Source of the DNA: Chitinophaga pinensis
GTDB taxonomy: Bacteria > Bacteroidota > Bacteroidia > Chitinophagales > Chitinophagaceae
Assembly: GCA_902167325.1 (NCBI GenBank)
Contig: LR632930.1
Span: 3,968,001 to 4,032,000 of the forward strand
DNA: 64,000 nucleotides
Reading direction: 5' to 3'
The notes under the pieces were generated by a model. That model saw only the letters and a list, made by a program, of their open reading frames with translations, ran no database searches and had not been told where the DNA came from. The position numbers and the translations under genes were made by a program. Shown here piece after piece: positions 53,225-61,317 of this stretch (its first letter is position 1; each line of letters starts with the position of its first letter).

Positions 53225-53905
53225 CTATACCGCAAACGCCTGAAGATATTTATCAATATATTCCTTTTTGCTTTTCAGTTTATACTGCATCACAAACCTG
53301 GGATGCTCTAAAGGGATGAGCTTTTTGAAGAACCCTTCCGCCTTATTGACCTGCTGCACGAAGGCGGCGTTTTTACCGGTGCCGAGGATGTAGCCCACGT
53401 TCCGGTCCAGCCCGAAATCTACCTGTTTACGGAGGCTTTCCACCATAAAATCATAGACCGCGGCGGTGAGGGCTTTACTGTCGTAGTAATTGTAATTCAC
53501 TTCCTTTCCGCCCGGTTTCTGAATGGTAAAACCCAGCGGGCACATGGACCCTATGTAGAAATCCCTGTAAAAGGCCTTAGGACCCCCATACGCGGCAATT
53601 ACGTCGTACACAAATACAGCAGACACTTCGTAGGATTTAAACCCCGGATAATCGATGCCACAGGGATCGGCTAACCGGGAAGAGTCCGTAAAAGGCACCC
53701 CGGAAAGCGCAGCGCCGAAGCGGCCGGGGTTGATGCCAATGATCATGCGGCGGGGAGAAGGATCATTATAGAACTTCCGGTAAAACGATTCCATCACCGG
53801 TATCACCGCAGGATTTTCCGCAAAGGGATTCATGAGCCGGATACCCGGCGGCAGCTGACCGGAATAGGAGATATGCGTGTTGAAATGAATGATCTTATCG
53901 GCCAT
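53225..53905 (-). CDS. SMUG2-type uracil-DNA glycosylase family protein (DUF4918)
   Basis: A 226-aa protein of the SMUG2/DUF4918 branch of the uracil-DNA glycosylase superfamily. The first active-site motif appears as IIGINPGRFGAALSGVPFTDS (the GINPG loop) and the second as LEHPRFVMQYKLK near the C-terminus, the His-Pro-x-x motif of the superfamily. It should remove uracil or a related lesion from DNA, although substrates of this branch are not well defined. I start at ATG 53905 (MADKIIHF): a -7 box at 53919-53926 would be inside or too close to the starts at 53914 and 53950. Confidence 0.8.
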   Translation of the reverse strand: MADKIIHFNTHISYSGQLPPGIRLMNPFAENPAVIPVMESFYRKFYNDPSPRRMIIGINPGRFGAALSGVPFTDSSRLADPCGIDYPGFKSYEVSAVFVYDVIAAYGGPKAFYRDFYIGSMCPLGFTIQKPGGKEVNYNYYDSKALTAAVYDFMVESLRKQVDFGLDRNVGYILGTGKNAAFVQQVNKAEGFFKKLIPLEHPRFVMQYKLKSKKEYIDKYLQAFAV

Positions 53906-53918
53906 CGTCTTCATCCGG

Positions 53919-53926
53919 CAAAAATA
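53919..53926 (-). promoter_or_regulatory. -7 promoter box of the SMUG2-type gene
   Basis: On the minus strand TATTTTTG, fitting TAnnTTTG, 13 nt before the ATG at 53905. Confidence 0.5.
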
Positions 53927-53959
53927 AGGGGAAATGATGGGTTCCTGCAACCCTCCAAA

Positions 53960-54151
53960 AGGCAGTCAACTCGTATGCGTGAGGCAGTGTAGAGGCAGTG
54001 TAAAGGCAGTCTAACCCAAGTACCAGGGCCGCCAAAGGCAGTAACAAGGCAGTCAAGAGGCTGGAAAAGGCAGTGGTTTTCCGGGATTTTAGTTCAACCC
54101 ATACCTGTTCCAACCAAAATAACGGAAAAATGTAATCTGTTCAAAGGCAGT
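53960..54151. repeat. Eight copies of AGGCAGT phased on an 11-bp grid
   Basis: AGGCAGT occurs at 53960, 53982, 53993, 54004, 54036, 54047, 54068 and 54145. The distances are 22, 11, 11, 32, 11, 21 and 77 bp, i.e. multiples of about 10.7-11 bp, so all copies would lie on one face of the helix. They are in one orientation within a 784-bp gene-free region. Confidence 0.85.
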
Positions 54152-54231
54152 ATCCGGGACTCCCTGTAAGCCATATTCAGGATTATCGAGTAACCTGTAA
54201 GGCTATTTCAGTACAAGACACACTAAGGTTA
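54152..54231. other. Gene-free stretch with an imperfect direct repeat
   Basis: CCTGTAAGCCATATTCAG at 54163-54180 and CCTGTAAGGCTATTTCAG at 54194-54211 agree at 14 of 18 positions, 31 bp apart. No frame here appears coding. Confidence 0.4.
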
Positions 54232-54319
54232 ACCTCACCTCAGATTCACCTTTACTTCACCTATACTTCACCTATACTTCAGGGTTAATGTAGGGGTAAT
54301 GTAGGTATAGGGTATTAGG
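54232..54319. repeat. Tandem 11-bp repeats with TCACCT core, changing to TAGG units
   Basis: Units start at 54232, 54243, 54254 and 54265 with a TCACCT core at the same offset. The units at 54254 and 54265 are both ACTTCACCTAT. The register continues at 54276 (ACTTCAGGGTT), 54287 (AATGTAGGGGT) and 54298 (AATGTAGGTAT), then fades. Confidence 0.85.
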
Positions 54320-54689
54320 AATCCGCTGAAACCCGCTACAGTCTTGTGGTCTTTACAAAAGTGTGAACAAAAAAGGTGCATTATGACGCACTAAGGGCAT
54401 ATAAAGTAAATATAAAGAATGTCTTTAGTAAATATTAATTATTGCTATTGTAAATATCCATTACACTCAAATACTCCGGGAAGGGTACTCCTGATTTGGG
54501 AGATGGATAAGTACCTCCCGAAAGGAGCGAAAGTCATGCAAAAAATGGATACCTGCACACTGGTTTCAGTCCATTTATCGTAATTCGCATGTATCTGTAT
54601 GCGATTGGTTTATGCAAGCTATATACCATATTTCCTAAATCGTAATTGATTTTGTAATTTCGCATGCATTTTATTTGAGAAAAGGATTT
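54320..54689 (+). promoter_or_regulatory. Upstream/leader region of thrS
   Basis: A hairpin is formed by CGGGA plus GGTACT (54477-54481, 54484-54489) with AGTACC plus TCCCG (54510-54520). Then AAAGGAG precedes a 15-codon open frame at 54536-54583 (see the next entry). Near-identical TCGTAATTCGCATG (54579-54592) and TGTAATTTCGCATGC (54654-54668) contain TAATTCGC/TAATTTCG boxes that resemble TAnnTTTG, so one or two promoters may lie here. The region 54320-54470 is A/T-rich with nothing recognisable. Confidence 0.4.
54536..54583 (+). CDS. Possible 15-aa leader peptide upstream of thrS
   Basis: ATG at 54536, preceded by AAAGGAG 8 nt upstream (an unusually good Shine-Dalgarno for this genome), codes MQKMDTCTLVSVHLS and a TAA. 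Two of the 15 residues are Thr, not a strong attenuation signature. It follows a hairpin directly and is 107 nt before the thrS start. It could be a regulatory leader or chance. Confidence 0.3.
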   Translation: MQKMDTCTLVSVHLS

Positions 54690-56633
54690 ATGATCAATAT
54701 TACATTCCCGGATGGCGCTGTAAGACAGTATGAGCAAGACGTAACTGCACTGGACATCGCAAAATCCATCAGCGAAGGGCTGGCCCGCAAGGTGCTGGCG
54801 GCGAAGTTTAACGGACAGGTGGTAGACGCCACCCGCCCCATTTCGAAGGACGGCACGCTTCAGCTGCTGACCTGGACGGATGCGGACGGTAAGGCTACCA
54901 TGTGGCACTCTTCGGCGCACCTCATGGCGGAAGCCCTCGAAAGCATGTACCCGGGAGTAAAATTCGGCTACGGTCCATCTCTGGAAAACGGCGGATTCTT
55001 TTACGACGTGGACCTCGACGGCCGGCAGATCTCTGACGAAGAGCTGCGCAAGCTGGAAGTGAAAATGAACGAACTGGCCAAACAGAACAACGCATACCTG
55101 CGTAAAGAAGTGGCCAAAGCCGATGCCATTGCTTATTTCAAGGAAAAAGGCGACCCTTATAAACTCGACCTCCTCGAAAAGCTGGAAGACGGCTCCATCA
55201 CCTTTTACACACAAGGCGGCTTTACCGACCTCTGCCGCGGGCCTCACATCCCCAGCACCGGTTTCATCAAAGCCATCAAACTCACCAATATCGCCGGTGC
55301 CTACTGGCAGGGTAACGAAAAGAACAAGATGCTCACCCGCATCTATGGCATCACTTTCCCCGCACAGAAGGAACTCGACGAATACCTGACCCTCATTGAG
55401 GAAGCCAAAAAGCGCGACCACCGCAAACTGGGTAAGGAACTGGAACTGTTCGCCTTCTCCGAGAAAGTAGGTCTCGGCCTGCCGTTATGGCTGCCCAAAG
55501 GTGCCATGCTTCGCGAACGCCTGCAGTCTTTCCTCCAGAAAGCACAACTGGAAAGCGGTTACCTTCCCGTGATCACCCCGCACATCGGCAGCAAACAATT
55601 GTATGTGACCTCCGGCCACTACGAGAAATACGGTAAAGACAGCTTCCAGCCCATCCATACGCCCGAAGAAGGCGAGGAGTTCCTGCTGAAGCCGATGAAC
55701 TGTCCGCATCACTGTGAGATATACAAAGCATCTCCCAAGTCTTACAAAGACCTGCCGGTGCGCCTTGCAGAGTTCGGTACCGTGTACCGGTACGAGCAGC
55801 ACGGTGAGCTGCACGGGCTTACCCGCGTGCGTGGCTTTACCCAGGATGATGCCCACCTTTTCTGTCGTCCGGATCAGGTGAAAGAAGAGTTCATCAAGGT
55901 AATTGACCTCGTACTGTACGTATTCAAAAGCCTCAACTTTACGGATTATACCGCACAGATCTCTCTGCGTGATCAGGAAGACCGGAGCAAATACATCGGA
56001 TCTGACGAGAACTGGGAGCGTGCTGAACAGGCCATTATCGAAGCGGCTGCCGAAAAAGGACTGCCAACTGTGGTAGAATATGGCGAAGCGGCGTTTTATG
56101 GCCCGAAACTTGACTTCATGGTAAAGGATGCGCTGGGCCGTAAATGGCAGCTTGGTACCATCCAGGTGGATTACAACCTGCCCGAGCGCTTCGAGCTGGA
56201 ATACATCGGTCCGGATAACAAGCCGCACCGCCCTGTAATGATCCACCGCGCGCCTTTCGGCTCCATGGAACGCTTCCTGGCAGTACTGATTGAGCATTGC
56301 GCAGGTAAATTCCCGCTCTGGCTCACGCCGGTTCAGGCTAAAATCCTGCCTATCAGTGACAAGTTCGTGCCTTATGCAGAAAAAGTCGCTGAATTGCTTA
56401 AAAATGCCGAAATTCGCGCTGAAATTGACGACAGGAGCGAAAAGATCGGGAAGAAGATCCGCGAAGCAGAATTAGCCAAAGTGCCATATATGCTCGTAAT
56501 AGGAGAAAAAGAGGAAACCGATGCTAAAGTGGCAGTACGCCGCCAGGCAAAAGGAGACCTCGGCACCATGGATATAGCAGGATTTATCAACCTGGTTCAG
56601 GATGAAGTGATTAATCGTAAACCATTTGAATAA
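54690..56633 (+). CDS. thrS: Threonyl-tRNA synthetase
   Basis: A 647-aa class II synthetase of normal length that charges tRNA-Thr. The order is complete: TGS domain (1-62), the editing domain with HSSAHLMAEAL and the Cys-Arg-Gly-Pro-His motif (CRGPHIPSTG), the catalytic core with motif 2 (YRYEQHGELHGLTRVRGF cut) and motif 3 (HRAPFGSMERFLAVL), zinc ligands including NCPHHCEIY, and the C-terminal anticodon-binding domain. I use ATG 54690 (MINITFPDG), with AAAGG before it; the frame is also open from a TTG at 54675. infC follows after 99 nt. Confidence 0.98.
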   Translation: MINITFPDGAVRQYEQDVTALDIAKSISEGLARKVLAAKFNGQVVDATRPISKDGTLQLLTWTDADGKATMWHSSAHLMAEALESMYPGVKFGYGPSLENGGFFYDVDLDGRQISDEELRKLEVKMNELAKQNNAYLRKEVAKADAIAYFKEKGDPYKLDLLEKLEDGSITFYTQGGFTDLCRGPHIPSTGFIKAIKLTNIAGAYWQGNEKNKMLTRIYGITFPAQKELDEYLTLIEEAKKRDHRKLGKELELFAFSEKVGLGLPLWLPKGAMLRERLQSFLQKAQLESGYLPVITPHIGSKQLYVTSGHYEKYGKDSFQPIHTPEEGEEFLLKPMNCPHHCEIYKASPKSYKDLPVRLAEFGTVYRYEQHGELHGLTRVRGFTQDDAHLFCRPDQVKEEFIKVIDLVLYVFKSLNFTDYTAQISLRDQEDRSKYIGSDENWERAEQAIIEAAAEKGLPTVVEYGEAAFYGPKLDFMVKDALGRKWQLGTIQVDYNLPERFELEYIGPDNKPHRPVMIHRAPFGSMERFLAVLIEHCAGKFPLWLTPVQAKILPISDKFVPYAEKVAELLKNAEIRAEIDDRSEKIGKKIREAELAKVPYMLVIGEKEETDAKVAVRRQAKGDLGTMDIAGFINLVQDEVINRKPFE

Positions 56634-56732
56634 TCTTTTTGTTCTTAATAAAACAATTTTAACCAATGTGTGGTATGCCGGTTTAAAACAGTCCACCGTC
56701 AGCATCACTCTTTTTTAACAACAAACATTTTA

Positions 56733-57503
56733 ATGCAACAAGGACCAAGACCAAATTTCAGGGGCAGAAACCCCAACTTCAGAAGAGAACAACAACAGGA
56801 ACATCGCACCAACAGGATGATCCGTGTTCCGGAAGTAAGGCTGGTAGGCGATAATGTTGAGCCGGGTGTATACAGCACGGATGAAGCCATGCGCATGGCG
56901 CAGGATCAGCAGCTGGACCTGGTAGAGATCTCCCCAAATGCCGCCCCACCCGTTTGCCGGATCATCGACTATAATAAATTCCTTTACGAGAAGAAGAAGA
57001 AGGAGAAGGAAATGAAAGCCAACGCTCACAAGAGCGAGGTAAAGGAAATTCGTTTTACACCCAATACAGACGATCACGACTTCGACTTCAAGGCTAAACA
57101 CGCCGAGAAATTCCTCAAGGAAGGCAACAAAGTGAAAACTTATGTGCAGTTCAAAGGCCGCGCCATCATGTTCAAGGAGCGCGGAGAACTGATCCTGCTG
57201 AAGTTTGCCGAACGCCTCGCCGAAGTAGGTGCCCTCGAAGGCATGCCGCTGATGGAAGGTAAGCGTATGATCGCCATCTTCGCTCCCAAATCCAACAAGA
57301 AGGCAGCGAAAGCACCGAAAGAACCGAAGGAAGGTAACGACCAGCCGCGTGAACCACGCGAGCCCCGCGAACCTCGTGAGCCACGTGAACCGCGCGATCA
57401 GCAGCCTCAACAGCCGCAGCAACCGCCCGTTCGCCGCCCTATCGAGATCAAGTATGCTACCCCGGCTCCCAAGCCTCCTGTAGACAATAACAGCGGCAAC
57501 TAA
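56733..57503 (+). CDS. infC: Translation initiation factor IF-3 with long Pro/Gln/Arg-rich tail
   Basis: A 256-aa IF-3, which keeps ribosomal subunits apart and checks the initiator tRNA. The N-domain (IRVPEVRLVGDNVEPGVYS, SPNAAPPVCRIIDYNKF), the linker of charged residues (YEKKKKEKEMKA) and the C-domain (EIRFTPNTDDHDFDFKAKHA) are typical. Beyond residue about 200 it has an unusual extension with five EPR triplets in a row (about 206-220) and PQQPQQPP, with an acidic/basic low-complexity tail. The ATG at 56733 is used. An in-frame ATT lies two codons before, and ATT-type starts are known for infC elsewhere, so the real start is not settled. Unlike the common thrS-infC-rpmI-rplT order, a terminator and a convergent gene follow. 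Confidence 0.96.
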   Translation: MQQGPRPNFRGRNPNFRREQQQEHRTNRMIRVPEVRLVGDNVEPGVYSTDEAMRMAQDQQLDLVEISPNAAPPVCRIIDYNKFLYEKKKKEKEMKANAHKSEVKEIRFTPNTDDHDFDFKAKHAEKFLKEGNKVKTYVQFKGRAIMFKERGELILLKFAERLAEVGALEGMPLMEGKRMIAIFAPKSNKKAAKAPKEPKEGNDQPREPREPREPREPREPRDQQPQQPQQPPVRRPIEIKYATPAPKPPVDNNSGN

Positions 57504-57521
57504 CCATTGCCCGAAAAATAT

Positions 57522-57566
57522 AAAGCTGGCCGGAGCATCAATGCTAACCGGTCAGCTTTCTTTTTT
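57522..57566. terminator. Terminator after infC
   Basis: A 12-bp stem AAAGCTGGCCGG / CCGGTCAGCTTT with one G-T wobble (57522-57533 and 57548-57559), then CTTTTTT. It overlaps the end of the convergent HEAT gene. Confidence 0.8.
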
Positions 57567-58088
57567 CCTGCCACGCCCCAATGCCTGCAGCGTTTTCCGC
57601 GCCCTGCTCGCAAAACCCGGCGTCATGCCTTCCGGCTGCTGTGCTTCTATTAATAAGGCAATCTCATTCCCGATCTCCGGATACACCTCCGCCAGCTTCG
57701 CCAGCACCGACATCGATGCCGCCCGCACCGCCACTGTTTCCTGCGGGTCTTCCAGCAACTGAAAACAGGTATCCATCACCGGGCCATGCAATGGCTCCGG
57801 AATATCTACGCATATCAGCACGTTCATCACATTCCGTTTAACCGCAACCGGTATACCCGGGTCGCGCATGCGGCTCACCATCTTTTCCAGATGCGGTGCT
57901 ATCATTTCCGGATGCGCCTGCGCAATCAGCCGGAGCACCCATACCGACCGCTGCACCACCCGGTACTCGTCATACAGGAACAGCTCCATCAGTGCATCCA
58001 GCCTGCTTTTGCTGGTGCCGATATATGCAGTCACAGCCTCGGTTTGTACCCTGCTGTGCTTTTCAAGGATCATTTCTCTGAGGGTCAT
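57552..58088 (-). CDS. HEAT-repeat-like helical protein
   Basis: A 178-aa all-helical protein. Pairs of helices repeat with about 35-40 residue spacing: LDALMELFLYDEYRVVQRSVWVLRLIAQ, then MIAPHLEKMVSRMRDPGIPVAVKRNVMNVL, and ETVAVRAASMSVLAKLAEVYP, which fit HEAT repeats. Such proteins act as scaffolds. No catalytic motif is seen. It converges on infC (sharing its terminator) and diverges from the CDF exporter gene, with a -7-like box at 58147-58154. Confidence 0.75.
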   Translation of the reverse strand: MTLREMILEKHSRVQTEAVTAYIGTSKSRLDALMELFLYDEYRVVQRSVWVLRLIAQAHPEMIAPHLEKMVSRMRDPGIPVAVKRNVMNVLICVDIPEPLHGPVMDTCFQLLEDPQETVAVRAASMSVLAKLAEVYPEIGNEIALLIEAQQPEGMTPGFASRARKTLQALGRGRKKES

Positions 58089-58146
58089 ATGATAAAGGTA
58101 ATTCCGGTGGTTTAACAGTTTTTCGTTTTCTTTGCTATTACCACTA

Positions 58147-58154
58147 CAAATCTA
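58147..58154 (-). promoter_or_regulatory. Candidate -7 promoter box of the HEAT-repeat gene
   Basis: On the minus strand TAGATTTG, matching TAnnTTTG, 58 nt before the ATG at 58088, and located just upstream of the divergent CDF start. Confidence 0.4.
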
Positions 58155-58160
58155 ACCCAA

Positions 58161-59135
58161 TTGATCAGAAAAGAACTTCGGATCATATTGCTCTCCCTCG
58201 GTATCAGCCTGCTGCTGACGGTCGCGAAATTCGCGGCGTACTTCCTCACGCACTCTGTCGCCATCCTGTCAGACGCCCTGGAGTCCATTATTAACGTAGT
58301 AGCCGGCGGCTTCGCCTGCTATAGCATATACCTGTCCGGTAAACCGAAAGATGAAAACCATCCTTACGGCCATGGCAAAGTAGAATTCTTTTCTATCGGT
58401 TTCGAAGGCGCCATGATCTTCATCGCCGGTGTACTGATCCTCTTCAAAGCCGTACAGTTCTTTATCACACACCCCGGTCTGGAAGAGATCGATAACGGAC
58501 TCTGGATGATCGCCGGCACGGCGGTTGTCAACCTCTCTATGGGTGCCTACATCGCCTGGTCGGGGAAGAAGCTCGGCTCCATCACCCTGTCTGGAAACGG
58601 GCAGCACCTGATGACCGACGCCTATAGTTCTATTGCCCTCATCGCCGCCCTGCTTGTACTCAAATTTACCGGGAAAACATGGATCGATCCGCTGGTGTCT
58701 GTAGCCGTTGCGGGCCTCATCCTCCGGAAAGGGTACCAGCTCATGCGGCAGTCTATTTCCGGTCTTATGGATGAAACAGATATGAAAATCGTGGACCGCG
58801 TAGCGGAAATACTCAACAGGAACCGTCGCCCCGCGTGGATAGACGCTCACAACATGCGTGTGCAGCAATATGGTAACAACTACCATATGGATTGCCATGT
58901 AACGCTCCCCTGGTACCTCAAATTAAACGAGGTACATGAAGAGCTGAAGTTCATCGAAGACGCAGTGAACCGGGAGCTGGGGGCCAATGAAGTGGAGTTC
59001 TTCATCCACCCTGACCCCTGCATTCCCGCAAGCTGCCGCCATTGCCAGATTGCAGACTGCCCCGTGCGCCAGCACCCCATGGAGTCGCGCATTGAATGGT
59101 CGAGGGCCAACCTGCTGCCCAACCGGAAACATTAG
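58161..59135 (+). CDS. Cation diffusion facilitator metal exporter with Cys-rich tail
   Basis: A 324-aa CDF transporter, which exports Zn2+, Fe2+ or similar ions in exchange for protons. Six spans, with the metal-site Asp in ILSDALESIINVV and the HPYGHGKVEFF loop, then the second Asp pair (MTDAYSSIALIAALL), followed by a cytosolic CTD. At the end it carries CIPASCRHCQIADC (about 291-304), four Cys in a compact pattern, unusual in this family and possibly a metal-binding appendix. The start is TTG at 58161 (coding Met, then IRKELRIILL); no ATG is available close by. Confidence 0.9.
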   Translation: MIRKELRIILLSLGISLLLTVAKFAAYFLTHSVAILSDALESIINVVAGGFACYSIYLSGKPKDENHPYGHGKVEFFSIGFEGAMIFIAGVLILFKAVQFFITHPGLEEIDNGLWMIAGTAVVNLSMGAYIAWSGKKLGSITLSGNGQHLMTDAYSSIALIAALLVLKFTGKTWIDPLVSVAVAGLILRKGYQLMRQSISGLMDETDMKIVDRVAEILNRNRRPAWIDAHNMRVQQYGNNYHMDCHVTLPWYLKLNEVHEELKFIEDAVNRELGANEVEFFIHPDPCIPASCRHCQIADCPVRQHPMESRIEWSRANLLPNRKH

Positions 59136-59176
59136 TACCTGCCGACTGTTAATTCATTTTTTCCTAGATTAGCGCC

Positions 59177-59866
59177 ATGCAAAGGATACTGATCGTAGAA
59201 GATGAAGTGAAAGTAGCCAACGCCGTGAGAATGGGGCTGGAAGAGAACGGCTTTGAAGTAGCAGTGGCGTACGACGGGCGTATGGGCAAGAGCCTCGCCA
59301 CCAGCGGCGATTACGACCTCGTTATCCTCGATCTCAATCTCCCGCACTCCAACGGTTACGAGATCTGCGAACTCATCCGCCGCCGTAACAGCAAGATACC
59401 CGTTATCATGCTCACCGCATTGGGCGGCATGGAAGATAAGATGCAGGCATTTGAACTGGGGGCCGATGATTACCTCGTAAAACCCTTCGACTTCCGCGAG
59501 CTCCTGGCACGCATCCGCGTATTCCTCAAAAGGGCAGGAGCAGAAGTCGGCAATTTCCGGAACGATAAACTCCTCATCGGTGATCTCGAAATAGACCGCG
59601 AACGCAAAGAAGCATGGCGCGCAGGCAAAAAGATCCCCCTCACCGCCAAAGAATACCAGCTGCTCGAACTGCTGGCCCTGCATAAAGGGAAAGTGATCTC
59701 TAAGATGACCATCGCGGAAAAGGTATGGAACATCGACTTCGATACCGGCACCAATGTGATCGAAGTATACATCAACTTCCTCCGTAAAAAGATCGATAAA
59801 GACTTCGATGTAAAACTGCTGCATACCAAAACGGGGATGGGATACTTCCTCTCCGAAGAATCCTGA
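59177..59866 (+). CDS. OmpR/PhoB-type response regulator
   Basis: A 229-aa regulator. Receiver domain with acidic cluster at 8-10, phospho-Asp D52 in VILDLNLPHSNG, and a Lys in YLVKPFDF at about 102; winged-helix Trans_reg_C domain (about 130-225, GDLEIDRERKEAWRAGKKIPLT, TNVIEVYINFLRKKI). It directly precedes the histidine kinase (6 nt) and the efflux genes, so the likely target is that efflux operon. The closest known logic is CusR/CzcR. Start at the ATG at 59177 after an A/T-rich stretch. Confidence 0.95.
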   Translation: MQRILIVEDEVKVANAVRMGLEENGFEVAVAYDGRMGKSLATSGDYDLVILDLNLPHSNGYEICELIRRRNSKIPVIMLTALGGMEDKMQAFELGADDYLVKPFDFRELLARIRVFLKRAGAEVGNFRNDKLLIGDLEIDRERKEAWRAGKKIPLTAKEYQLLELLALHKGKVISKMTIAEKVWNIDFDTGTNVIEVYINFLRKKIDKDFDVKLLHTKTGMGYFLSEES

Positions 59867-59872
59867 CGCTGC

Positions 59873-61249
59873 TTGAAGATCAAATATAAAATAGCGATTT
59901 ACTATACGCTGTCGGCCGCCTTCCTGCTGATAGCATTCTCCGTACTGGCATATTACTTCTCCGCAAAATCCCGACGCGATGAATATCTCGAGCGGCTGGA
60001 ATACCGCGCCCGCTCCATCGGCAGCGTCATCATCGAAAACGACCAGGTACAGATAGGCCTGCTCCGCAAACTGGATAAAACCACCTTCCAGGACCTCTAC
60101 CAGGAAACCATCCTGGTATACAACGACGATTACCGCCTGCTCTATACTAATATGAAAGACACGGCAGTGCGCACGCCCAACACATTGCTGGATCACATTA
60201 AAAAGAACGGCTCCTACATCCGTAACAGCGCTGAAGGGGAGCTGGCAGGTATCTATTATACGGAAGACAATATCAGCGTACTGGTACTGGTTTCCTCCTT
60301 CGATAAATATGGTTTCCAGAACCTGCAGAACCTGCGGCGCATCCTGATCATAGAGTTGATTGCCGGTGTGGTGCTCCTCGTGGGCGTGGGATATTTCTTT
60401 GCGAGGAAGATGGTGCAACCCATCGACCGGCTCGTGGAGCAGGCCGATTCCATCAACGCCAACAACCTGCAGGATAACCGGGTGGAAGTGAAAGGCAGTG
60501 ATGAGATCGCGCAGCTGGGTGCCAACTTCAACACCATGCTGCAGCGCCTCAGTCATTCGTTTGACCTGCAGAAAAGCTTCGTAAGCAACGCCAGCCACGA
60601 ACTGCGTACGCCGTTAGCCGCTATCATAAGCCAGCTGCAGGTGACCCTCGCGAAAGACCGCACCGGGCCGGAATACGCTGCCGTACTGCAATCCGTTCTG
60701 GAAGACGCGGAAGGGTTATCCGAACTCACCAACGGACTCCTCCAGCTGGCACAGTCGGAAATGAACCGGCAGGAATTTGCCTTCACACCCGTTAGGGTGG
60801 ATGAGCTGCTCTGGGATACAGCGGACTTCGTACAGCGTAAATGGAAATCCGTTGGCAGGGTAGACATTCAGTTCCTCCGTGAGCCGGAGCAGGATGAAAT
60901 GATCACCTGTAACGGGAACGAGGCGCTGCTGCGCATCCTGTTCATCAACCTGCTCGATAACGCCTGCAAGTTCTCACCTGATGCCTCCGCCCGGGTGATA
61001 CTGGACTTCAACGACAAGTACATCCTCATTCATGTAAAAGATAATGGCCACGGCATCCCTACAGGAGAGCAGGTAAAAATATTCGAACCTTTTTACCGCG
61101 GCACCAATGCCGTGCAGGCAAAGGGTCATGGACTTGGCCTGTCTATCTGCCGCCGCATCACCGACCTGCATGAAGGGCGCCTCAGTGTATTTTCCATCCC
61201 GGGAGAAGGCAGTACGTTTACCGTGCAGCTCCCGCACATCTCCCCCTGA
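59873..61249 (+). CDS. Sensor histidine kinase
   Basis: A 458-aa sensor kinase. Two membrane spans (about 8-30 and 159-182) enclose a periplasmic sensing region of about 130 residues; a HAMP domain (MVQPIDRLVEQADSINANN) follows, then HisKA with H242 in SNASHELRTPLAAI, and a HATPase region (LLDNACKFS, IHVKDNGHGIP, GHGLGLSICRRI). The start is TTG at 59873 (Met-KIKYKIAIYYTLSAAF), since no ATG lies near. The partner is the OmpR-type regulator 6 nt upstream. Sensing of a metal ion is suggested by the CusA-type genes downstream, but no metal-binding motif is obvious. Confidence 0.93.
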   Translation: MKIKYKIAIYYTLSAAFLLIAFSVLAYYFSAKSRRDEYLERLEYRARSIGSVIIENDQVQIGLLRKLDKTTFQDLYQETILVYNDDYRLLYTNMKDTAVRTPNTLLDHIKKNGSYIRNSAEGELAGIYYTEDNISVLVLVSSFDKYGFQNLQNLRRILIIELIAGVVLLVGVGYFFARKMVQPIDRLVEQADSINANNLQDNRVEVKGSDEIAQLGANFNTMLQRLSHSFDLQKSFVSNASHELRTPLAAIISQLQVTLAKDRTGPEYAAVLQSVLEDAEGLSELTNGLLQLAQSEMNRQEFAFTPVRVDELLWDTADFVQRKWKSVGRVDIQFLREPEQDEMITCNGNEALLRILFINLLDNACKFSPDASARVILDFNDKYILIHVKDNGHGIPTGEQVKIFEPFYRGTNAVQAKGHGLGLSICRRITDLHEGRLSVFSIPGEGSTFTVQLPHISP

Positions 61250-61317
61250 TCCGCATTTTAATTTCTTTTTAATTCGCTTTAAAGGTTGATTTAATGACCG
61301 CGCCGGAGCTTTGTATC

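Noticed and set aside
53126..54319. Possible CRISPR array
   Set aside because: The repeats are 7-11 bp with no unique spacers of 25-40 bp, and no cas gene is present.
54534..55421. 295-codon minus frame over the thrS leader and start
   Set aside because: Antisense to thrS TGS and editing domains; no family features.
59132..60598. 488-codon open frame on the minus strand
   Set aside because: Antisense to the response regulator and kinase, whose motifs are complete; the translation is compositionally odd and matches no family.
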